From the NCBI GenBank assembly GCA_032158295.1, contig CM063255.1, forward strand, positions 15,280,094 through 15,344,093: a DNA stretch of 64,000 nucleotides, read 5' to 3'. A program made the position numbers and the translations under genes. The notes beneath the pieces are model-generated. The model was not told the origin of the DNA. It saw only the letters and a list, made by a program, of their open reading frames with translations, and did no database searches. Numbering within the stretch: position 1 is the first letter of the stretch; each line of letters opens with the position of its first letter. Shown here piece after piece: positions 27,101-39,100 of the stretch. This DNA is from Pycnopodia helianthoides (lineage: Eukaryota > Echinodermata > Asteroidea > Forcipulatida > Asteriidae).

Positions 27101-30100
27101 ATATATTAGCCTGGGATATCAAGTACATGTACGTGCTTTGAGGAGGGGGTTAGTTTAATGGAAATAGGTAACAAGTTGTGTATAGTTTTATAGGTTAGAA
27201 GGTCTAGCTATGCTATACATGTATTTGACTTTCATGTCTCTATTCATGGTAACAGAATAAAACGGCAATTTACCCAGATAGGTCAAAGATTTACAGCTCA
27301 AAACAGGCAACGGGAAAGCAGGTTATCAGTAGCCAGAAGCCAATCTATAACCAGAAGTAAGTATAAGTCTGAACCAAACCTCACTAAAGTCTGAAAGAGT
27401 ACATGTACATTGTACATTGTATGTATTTTATCTAGTCGGCTACTACATGTACTAAGAGTAAGATTCATATTACGGTACATTTGGTTTGAAGTACATGTAA
27501 TTAATTTCAAGGGTGAATTACCATTACAGTGTCGTCAAGTCAAGTACTCAACATGGTTAATGGACGATGTGTAAACTACAACATCTTGATTTCAATTTTG
27601 AAACCGCCATGGCAGGGAGATTTTTCCCTTCTTTTGAAGGGTTATTGAGGAAACCCTCCCTTCCCCATTTTTTCAAGGGTTATTGAAACCTCCCTTCCCC
27701 ACCTGTCCTCTGGCCCAGTATGTCTCCTTGCCCAAAATCCCCAAAACCATATAAAAAAGCAACTGTCCCTAGAGACAACAAATCAATGTCTTGCATTCAA
27801 GCATGGCTACCTCCATGATTCAAGCAATAGAGAGATACTTTTTGTATTCATTGGAAGATGGAATGTTCCATTCAACTAGGCTTCACCCCCATTGAATGGA
27901 ACATTCCATATTTCAACACATGAAGAGATTCTCACCATTGCAATTATAAACATTCCTTATTTGTGCACACAGATGGCATCAGCACATGACACAAACTATG
28001 ATTGTTCCAATAAAGGGACTGGACTACAATGTATATAACCTTTCATAGCCTCACTATGATTTTCATTCAGATGGTTTCAACAGGTTAACTCATAAGCTGA
28101 GGAGGTCGGGCCATTCGGGGGGGGGGGGGGGTCAGAAAAATCCACTGGGACTATTATGCCAAACATTCTCAAATGGGTTTCATTTTTTTATTTCAATAGG
28201 TTCACTCCCAAGCTGATGTGACTCAATCTTCCGCTACCGGTTATTATACAGCTACTTGAGCGAAATTTACGAACAATTTTGAATACTGAGTTTTTCTTAA
28301 TTATCAGTCAACTAATTAGGCCCTAACCCCAAGGTTTTGAACAACACTTCTGACGGCGTGTGTCAAAATGTCAACTTTAATGTCATTTGTGGGATGTTGC
28401 TTTTCTATTGCAACAAAGCGGCTAAACAAAAATGATTTACAAAAATATTTTAACACTGAGTTTTTTCTTAATTATCAATCCAAACAATTATGCCCTAACC
28501 TCAATGTTTTACACAACACTTCTGCCGTTGACACGTTGAGACTTCTGACGGCGTGCGTCGAAATGACAATACTTTGATGTCATTTGGGGGATGTTGCTTT
28601 TTATTGCAACAAAGCGGCTACACAAAATGCAGCACCAACAAATGGTGGAAAATAAGTGAGGGCATAATGGGCTTTTCACAAATCTTTCTGAAAAGCTTTC
28701 TGAAAAGGTTCAAAGTGATTGTTTTTTACAATCAAAATCTGTTTACTCTCATGCCGACTAAATTTCCTTATTGATTGAACACATTTGAAAATGAATTTCA
28801 GCAGAGTAGTAGTCCAGGATGATTTTCCGCCCCGGTAGTAGTTAATAAGCAGGACAGTTCTTTTCAGAACTGAGAAGTCTCCCGAATTGTGTGGTACCTG
28901 TTATTCAAGTCTGGTGGGCACAACCCCCCCCCCCCCCATGTCTGGCAACGGCCATTCATTATACCTGGGAATGTGCCGAACATTTTCAAATACATAGGTC
29001 TCATCAGGTTTAACCTCAGATCAATTTTGGGGTCCTTTTACTCATGCCCCCGACCCCCCCCCCGGCCCCCCCCCCCCGACCACCACAACAGAATGTGCCT
29101 GACAGATGTCCATTTTTCTAATACAACCAATTCTAGTAGAACAAATAGCAAGACAAGTTCTCTAAAGAACAAAATTTACACAGCAAAGTACATTTTGTAG
29201 ATAATTATACACATGGTGTTACCGCAAACCGGATACAATGTATACATTGATACCTCACCATGCAATGCCTCAAAAATCCTTTAAAAAATCACTTGTTTCC
29301 GTTTATTGCTCAAACTAGTCTTTAAGTCTGGCAGGCACACCCCAGCAATGTCTGGCAGTGGCCATTCATGATACCTGCCTGGGACTATGCCAAATATTTT
29401 CCAGCTGGTTTCATCAGATAAACTCCCATGGCTCAATTGTGTGGTACCTCAATTGTGTGGTACCGGTTATTTAAGTCTGGCGGGCACAACCACCCCCCCC
29501 CCCTATGTCTGGCAACGGCCATTCATGATACCTGGGAATGTGCCGAACATTTTCAAATACATAGGTCTCATCAGGTTTAACCTCAGATCAATTTGGGGGT
29601 CCTTTTACTCATGCCCCCCCCCCCCCGACCAGACCCACCACAACAGAATGTGCCTGACAGATGTCCATTTCCTAATACAAATTTTGTTAACTTCTCAGCG
29701 TCACCCCACCCTCCAAGCTCCCAGTCTAAATGGAAGAATGCAAGACGAATGCACCATGATAAATGTGAACTTGTAATCTTAAGTTGAGTGTAGCCATAAA
29801 ACAAACCCAATACATGTACACTTCATTCTAAAAAGAACAAGGCTGTCTTTCCAAAAGGTCACATCCATGAGGGAAATTAAAATATTTAGTGGAACATTTT
29901 AAGGGTCACCAAGGCAATAACCAGACCAGGGGCATGGAACTGGAAGCAATTGCCCGCCTGTTGCCTCCGTGAAGTATCCGACCTAATAATATACTTAACG
30001 GCAGGGTATACTTTTGATAAATGTCACTCAGCAGAGTGTGGGTTCGAGTCCCGGTCGTGACACTTATCCCTGAGCAAGACACTTAACTATAATTGCTTCT

Positions 30101-33100
30101 CTCCACCCAGGGGTAAAATGGGTACCTGTGAGAGCAGAGATGGTTCTTGTGATTGATTTAGCTTAGTAGTGCATATTTGTTGCACAGGCTGTATACTCCC
30201 CAGGGAGCTGAGATGGTTTAAGGAATGAAACTAATGGCCCAGTGACCAGGGGTAATAAGAGTGAAGTGCTTTGAGACACCCTTCGGGTATGTAAAGCGCT
30301 ATATAAAAACCAAATATTATTATTTATTATTAAATACCATTATCCTCACTTGGTGTATCCCAACATATGCATAAAAATAACAAACCTGAGAAAAATTGAG
30401 CTCAATTGGTCATCGAAGTTGCAAGAAAATAATGAAAGGAAAAAACACCCTTGTTGCATAGAATTGTTTGCTCTCATGCCTGAAGCCGTGCTCGGATTCA
30501 AATTTTTCCGGGTGAAAAATTACCTCTTTCTCTAAAACTACATTACCTCAAAGGGGGTCGTTTCTAACAATGTTTTATAATATCAACAGCTCTCCAGTGC
30601 TCTTTACCAAGTATGTTTTATGGCTTTAACTTGTGGAGTAAGTACCAAAAGTACTTCCTGCTTTAAAAAGAAAGACAACAAAACTCACCACTGCCGTCAT
30701 TTTGAAGAACCGTCACAAAAATGTCCAGTTGAGACTTGGGAAACTTGTGCTGTTGGAAGAACAACACATGCATGTTAATGGAAGAACTCTGACAGGCACC
30801 CCAACAAACAAATCGGCCTATCTAAAAGATAAGCCTGCAGGCCGAACTATATAAATCCAAACTGTAGTTGGGGCAATCCCAACCATGGTTGGGCCTAGCT
30901 CCATGGTTTGGCCAATCCCAACTATAGTTGTGCCAATTCTATAGTTGGGGCGGACCACATGCTTAAAGGTTAACCACTTAACTGCGTATGACGAGATATC
31001 TCGTCATCACAAACTTACCCTTATATTGCGTATGATGAGATATCTTGACATCAAGTTTGCAGTTTAAATGAGGTCAAAGACACACTCTGTGACCCCGGTA
31101 ATCCCCTCTTAGGTGTCTTGTTTGACGAGATATCTCGTCATCACAAACTTAAAGTCAGGCAGTGTGTGGCGCCACCAATCGGCGAGTTTTCTTACTAAAT
31201 ATGGCGACTTTACGAAAGCTTTGACCCAAGCTTTGGATTCAGATCTTGAACTGTCAGACTCTCTCATGTCTGTTGATAGTGATGATGATTCACAAATTGA
31301 AGAGCCATGTTTACAAGGTGCTGAAGACGTTGATGATGCCGCAGCCTCAGATATAGGTGGGAATAATCGGAGCAATTCTGGGTCTGATCATAGCTTTTCA
31401 TTTATCCTTTTTTTGCATTGTTTCCTTCAATTAATTATGCATTGGGGGTTTAGCTAACGATAAATAATTACGCAGAACAAGTGGTTAATGCTGAACACAC
31501 AGTAGTGGCACAACCGATGGAAGACTCCACGGGCTAAAGCCTCCATCCCCGTAGGTCTGTAATATTTATTTTATTATTTTCTTGGGGGATAATAAGAAAG
31601 AAAGAGAAACTTGTGATCCAAAATTGTTTTTAAATGCATACAGTTGGAGCTTGAACTTCCTTCAAAGGCAACAGCCCCTCCCCCCGAGGAAAAAAACAAA
31701 CAAAAACCCACTATTTTGTAAACATTATATAAAACATGCTGCCTTGCAACGGCCCTTTCATGATATGAACATGGTTCCTCTGCTACATGATTGCTCCATG
31801 GTTTGGCCAATCCCAACTATAGTTGTGCCAATTCTAAAGTTGGAGCGGACCACATGCCTAAAGGTTAATGCTGAACACACAGTAGTGGCACAACCGATGG
31901 AAAACTCCGCGAGCTAAAGCCTCCATCCCCGTAGGTCCTGTAAATTTATTCTATTTTATTTTTTTCTAGGGGGATAATAGAAAGAAAGGGAAAATTGAGA
32001 TCCAAAATTGTTTTTAAATGATACAGTTGGAGCTTGAACTTCCTTCAAAGGCAACAGCCCCTCCCCCCGAGGAAAAAAAACTCACTATTTTGTGAAACAT
32101 TATTAAAACATGCCGCCTTGCAACGCCCTTTCATGATATGAACATGGTTCCTCTGCTACGTGATCGTCAAGCTATAAAACAATGCACCACACACAAAATG
32201 CCAAATCTCCCTATTTTAAATGAGATGTTAGAAGTGTTGGTGCACATTGATATCACATTGATGAGCAATTTTACTTTTTTGTTTTGTCGGGGGGGGGGGG
32301 GGGGGCATAATATGAATCATCATACCATGTTATATTTTGCTGGGCACCCTAAAGGAATAACATGGTGAAGTCAAGGCATGTCATGGTGGTCTAGTATGGT
32401 CGGTCTCTGGACCGGGCTCAACTTCTGGTGTCTACATTAAATACCATTACGGAGGTAGTTACAAACTTTAATCTTTTAAGCTGGATTTACACTATGGTCC
32501 AATGACCGCACTGATACAATGTGTGTGTATGTCAGCCCATCCCAGCGCCTTTGGTCCAGGCACTAGGATTGAAGATGAGCGAACATGAGCTATCCATTCC
32601 TATTATGGCAGTCTCCCTATTTTATTTTATTTTTTTCGCCAGTCAGAAGCCATTTTACCTGAAACTGCCGTCCAGTCACCCCTCGCAATAAAAATCACTG
32701 TTAATTTGGCCAGTCCCAGCAGTCTTGTTACAACGACAGTCGGCTGTATTAAAACTAAGATCACACCCAAGTGAGGTCACAGGTTCAAATCACAAATCTA
32801 ATCAATTTCTTGGGCCGTCCCTTCTGTAGCACTCAAGTTGGGACCGGTCCCAACTATAGTTGGGATGATTGTCAAGTTGGGGCAGAATATCGGTACTATT
32901 TATGGGGCTGATAAAACATAGTTCTACTGCCCAGCTTAGTTGGGCGTCCAACTGTAGCATACGCGTTGGCAATCTAACTATAGTTGGATGATTGTCAAGT
33001 TGAGGCAGAAAATCGGCGGTCCCACCTATAGTTGGGATGCTTGTTAAGTTGGGGCAGAATATCGGCACTATTTATGGGCTAGACTCAAACAGTAGTTACT

Positions 33101-36100
33101 ACTGCCCCAGCTATAGTTGGGCCGTCCCAACTGTAGCACTCAAGTTGGGGGCCAGTCCAAACTATAGTTGGGATGATTCTATACAGTTGGGATGGAACAG
33201 CTTCACTCACCAGACAAACAGCAGGTTGCAATGCCTGCTGTATCACCAAGCCATCTGTTTCTCCTCGCTGTCTTTCAGATGCTGTCTCCGACTCAGACAG
33301 GAAAATGTGGCGTACTTGAACTCGCAGCGTAGGGTTCCCTGCATGCTAAAGCCCTCCCTTCTCTGCACCTCATGGGGGCCGTAGACTGCGCATATCACCT
33401 TGGTGTTGCGGGCCTCAATGTAGGCGGAGCCTCGGGCTTGACTGACGACGCCAGCTTTGAGAACTGTTTGAATGAGAAAGTACGGCATTTTCAGAGAAGT
33501 GACATTTCTAAGGGTCGTTCTGAGGGGTTCCAGGCAATTTCTAAAAACAACAACAACAAACAAACAAACAAACAAATACAATCTCTATCTCAGATGCAAA
33601 ATTAATGTCTATTAACTCATACCCGCTGCTAAATTATAGGATTCACTCTGCTTCTAGCCACCGGCTAGCTTGCAGGTCTAGTGGGAAGACATCTACTCTA
33701 GCATGGCAAAGGTTGTAGGTTTGAATCCCACTCGAGTGGTATGCCTGTGGTTTTCTTTCACAAAACTCGGGAAAGTACTGAGCATACAGTGCTTTTAAAA
33801 GAGGCCTAGTGTTTAATACACATCAGCGTAAGGGCAAACGAAACATATATATTCTATTCCCGATGCAAAGTCTACACATTCTGTTTCAAATGTTTACAAA
33901 GTCTTCTTTGGTAAAGCTGCTGTTAGAAAAATGTCTTTTGTACAGTCAGAGTGTTTCTTTTGCATGCCGTTTGATTGCCTTTAAAAATTGCCCTATGACA
34001 AGGCCTTGAGGCTAGAAAATTATCCTTAAAATGATCTCTGAAATAATGCTTGCTTGATTGGGGCACTCTACTATTATTACTTGGACAAAAGATGGATCCA
34101 CTGATCGAGCGCCACCCCTTTTAAAACAGATTCAACAGTGCATCTATAGGTGCATCCCTCTTGAATTTAGGGCCCCCTCGCGTGTCAATTTTTATTGAAA
34201 AATTGTTTTACAAAGTGTTGACATTTTTTCAATGAGGTCTCAGTCTCGGTCTCAGTCTCGGACGGGGAGGTCTTGACTCTAACACTGGTGCATAGGCATG
34301 CATCTACGTTTCCCCCGTACAAAGAGGGACAGAAAGTTCTGGAAAACATACTTATAATGTCTTCTTTTTTGTCGAGGGTTATAATGTGTAATCCACGATT
34401 CTAGACCGATGTTCTGTTGTTTTAGAAACGCAGCATACAAGAATCTGGACAAGCTGACACCAATGTTTATCATTGTATTCAGATCAATGGGTTAAGTCTG
34501 AGCGTTCCGAGATTCCAGCATTTGGCTGATAATCGACCATGGCTCACGGCCGGGGGTTCTGCGAATCACAGCGAGTGCCTGCTCATTTTTCTCTCAAGAT
34601 AACATCAAATCCCGGTGCTAGTTATGAGAACCTGTGTTGTCTTTCCATTGTCAAGACAGGGTTTCATTGTGGCAACGATACTTTCAAAGGAAAGTGGTTA
34701 CTCCAGAAGCTCTAAAAAATTTGGAAAAAATAATGCGGATGGTCAGGGAAAACTTGTTAGATTAAATACTTTCTGCACTTTCATAAACTAGGCCCTATGC
34801 AAGCATGTAATATGATCACATGCGGTGTATGCATCCACATAGTACACGGTCAACCCTCCTACTGTCTGACCATTACATGTAATCCACTGTGGTTTTGAAT
34901 GATATAAACCAATCCAGCTTGCAAAATGATGTGCTGAATGCCTAGAAGTAGTACACAGAGTCATCCCTCCTACTGTCTGACCATTCAATTTTGATAGTAG
35001 TTTACGCCAGCCTTTGAATGCATAGTTTTTACAGTAGCCCTACACAGTCAACCCTCCCACTGTCTGATCATTACAATACATATAACCTACTGTTGGTTTT
35101 GAATGATATAAACTATGCAAGCCTGCCACGATGCATTCAATGCAGAGTACACAGTACACAGTCAACCCTCCTACTGTCTGACCATTTAGTAAATAAACTG
35201 TGATTTTAAAGGATTTATAAAATATCATGTCAGTCTACAATCAGATTTTTTTATAAATTTTATTATTTTTTAATTCTGGTTGTGAAGCCAAAGATTCTCA
35301 GAACAGCTAACTTAATCACTATACTAGCCAAGAACCCCATGGAGAGAAAACAAAAAAGGAAGTTTCAGTTTTAGATGTGGGAGGGGGGGGAATCCCACAG
35401 ATTTACTCTAGGGAAAACCCACGCAATAAGGTAGGGACTAAAAAAAAACAATCCACATAGTGCCCTCGACAAGATTCGAACCAGGTCCTAGAGGTGGAAG
35501 GTGAGGAAAGTACCATTACGCCAACCCGACCCCCACACGATTACATGTTGACGCGCAGTACTTTCAAATAATTCTGCTTAGTTGGTCGAATTTCAAAAGG
35601 TTTATGTCAACTCGCTGTTAAATGTCACCAAGAATATGGAGTAAATTTGCTATTTTTACCAACAATTTGAAACCATTTACCTGCATGTCAGAGCATGCCG
35701 GGTCTGCATGTCAGAGCATGCCGGGTACGTTTGATCCGTGTACATCTTGCAGGATACATTCGCTACATGTATCAATACATGGCAGGTTGCACAGTCATCC
35801 ATGGATAATATTGAATAGTCAGACAGTAGGAGGGTCAAGGTTCGAGGGGATGTCAATAAATACAATACACACTTACATATTGGTCGAATCTCTTCCAGAG
35901 CTCTGCCGTCACATCTCTGCCCATTTTCTTGAAGCTGGAGGGGAGAAAAAAAAGTTGAATTGTAGCAGAAAGTGTGTTTTTTTTTACCTGAATAAAAGAA
36001 TCATTCTTTGGCATAAAAATTTGTCTATACTCAAGGACGATAAACAAATTGTTTTTTGTTTTTGGTTCCCCGAAGGTCATCGGTACTTTACCTCATCTTG

Positions 36101-39100
36101 TATTAAGAGTTAGAGACATTGGCATAAATCCTTCTACCACGGTAAAAAAATCTTGGGATTACTCTTGACTCATCCTTGTTAATGAACAGACACATCAGTA
36201 CAGTCTGCAGAAGTGTTAATTTTCATATTCGCAATCTGTTGCATATACGCCGTTTTCTCACCAAGGATGCTTGTCATAATGCTGTTAGATCATTGGTTCT
36301 TTCACGCATTGATTATGCCAACTCATTGTTGTACGGTGCCAGGGAAGTGGACCTCAGACGAGTACAGCGCCTTCAAAACAAAGCTGCGCGTCTTGTGTTT
36401 GCATGCGCTAGAGATCAATTCTCATCAGCTCACTTACTGCGCTCACTTCACTCGCTCCCCGTCAAGGAAAGAATCATTTTCAAAATTCTCCTGTTCGTTT
36501 ATAAATCCTTCCAATGGCAATCTCCAAGTTACATTTCTGACAGTCTAAATGTATGTAATACGGAGGGGCCCGGAGGTCGCAGGGGGCTTCGCTCCTCTTC
36601 TGATGTCACCCGGTTGACTGTTCCACGCCCCAAAAAGGAAGGCTGGGGACAGTTCATTCTTTGTTGTTGCCGCTAAATTGTGGAACAAGCTGCCGTGTGC
36701 TATCAGGGAAGCTACATCTACTGCCACCTTCAAGCGCCAACTCAAAACTCACCTATTTCCCAGCTTATGATTTGTCTGTTTTACTGCATTTTCTGTATTT
36801 CAGTGTATTTAATTATGTTGTTGATGTGAGGCGCTGTGTTCTTTGTAGAGCGCCATATAAATGCCTTGTATTATTATTATTATTTTCAAATTCGAAGTGA
36901 TAGAACTGCAAGGTTTGGATACTCAGAAATCTGGGTTCTTACTTTTCTCTATTAAACATTTTCTGTAACACTTTATTTTAATTTAAAGGCCCTGTACACT
37001 ATTGGTAAGATCGAAAAACACATTGTTCACAGATTCACACATAACTTACATGATTTAAAGTAAGTAATGGTAGAAAGGGTTCCTTGAAATATTTCTGCCT
37101 AAAATGCTATCGTTTCTGAGAAACGAGTAAAACAATAGTAATTATCGCGCGCGATAATTTGAAAAAACAGAAAACACATAAGATCTCTTTTCACTATTTT
37201 CTTGTGACCTCGATGACCAATTGAGCTCAAACTTTCACAGGTTTAGTGGACACTGATATTGAGCTGTTACCAAAAGTGTACAATACCTTTAAGGATAGTC
37301 AAATTGGGCTTTGATTGGAAATTAAGTATGAAAGACCACCTGTGTGATAATGATGGTGCAATCGGGTAAAACAAAGAAGTCAAAAAACATTTAAGCTAAA
37401 TTTTAACATACAGTTTTTTGTAACCCCGGCCGATCGGCAAGTACAGCCATCGGGCCCATCAAGGGCTAGGTATTATCACTTGTACTAACCATTGTAATGC
37501 GTGTACCCTTATTAAAGGTTAGGCCTATTTTAGTTTTGCCATTTAATAGCATGGCATTACCTCCACGATGTGACTTGGCCCCCATAAATCTGACAAATCC
37601 CCTCCGCATCTTTGGCCTCAGCCCGTCAGCCCGTATGTAGGGGAGACGCTTTGGATTGTTTTCCTTCCAGCTTGAAGCCTTACCGTAAAAGTCAAGACGA
37701 ACTTGCAGATGGAAGGCTTTCAGATTTCCCTTTTGATAGAATTTGTTAGGAAAAGTTAAACTGTTTTTCAGCGTATTATATTATTAGTCTAGGTGCACAA
37801 ATCTATTAATTTGAGCTTGCGCTAAAGTATACGGCTGTTCCCTTAACCCTCTTGCTGTCTGACCATTCAATACCATTCAAGGGGTTTTGAATGATAGATA
37901 AACTATGCCAGCCTGAAATATGATACATGAGGGAATGCATGTACACAGTACACAGTTAGTTCTGTGCACAGTTGTGCCACCGTACACAACCTTGGCAGTC
38001 GAATGGTTTCAAATGGTTGGTCAACTCACTGGAAAATGTTACCAAGAGTCACTGACAGTAGGAGGGTAATGCAGGAAACACCTGCATACCCTTTAGTGCA
38101 TTGTGCAAGCTGGATAGACTAGTCTGGTCCCCCGTCAAATCGTAGTAGCTGATCGATTAATTGGTGCCTAGATGAAGAGGAACCATAGAATTATATATAA
38201 GATCTAAAGGGCGCACTGGCAATACTGCGTGCAACAAACGCGCCGGGACCGCAAGGCGACCGAGCGCCATTTTATAGAGGGCAATAATTGAGTACGAAGT
38301 ATACGATGTGCATATGGACAATGCACGCATCACGCGCTCGGTGTTCATGTTGTTGTTTTGCGTACAGTAAAGTAATGGTAGTGGTACTTGAAACATGGCC
38401 CACCACCCGCGCAACGAGTCATGTAACTTGGCTAGTGCGCCCTCTAGTTCTTATATATAACTCTATGAGAGGAACCCAACAAAGACTGGTTACTGAACCC
38501 AAATGAGATGACACTGGTGTTCAACCCCACAATTATTTAACGACGTAAAAAGTAATATTTGAAACACAGTTTTTGAGAACATGTGTCATCGGTTCAAACA
38601 GCAAGTAGTAGATTTGTGCACAAACTAACACAAGCTAAAAACGGATTTTTTTTTATTTTTTTAATATCCAACTTGAGGGAAATATCGATTTAGGACTACT
38701 TGAAGATTTCCATCATCATTTTGCTTTGACCTTATCATCAGGTAAGACTGCCAGCGGACCTGAAGCATCTCTCTGTAAACTTGCTGAGGCAATGATACAA
38801 CGGGGGACCTTTGGGATGCTAGGTGGCAGCAGACTTAGCAGGTAAATCCATTGTTCTCGGCAATGTGAGCACGCTTAGAACTACGTAAACAATAGAATTT
38901 TACCTGGTGTGTCTGCTGCCATCTAGTGTTCAAAAGTCTCTCATTGGCTCTATTTATTATGGGGCTAGATGTGACAAACATAAAATGTACAAACAAAACC
39001 AAAGATTTTTGTCTCAGTTAATTTGCAGGCAGTGTATATCGAGCCTACAACAGTGCCTGTTTTGGGGGACTTGGACCATGAATTTCAGAAAAATCCTCAG

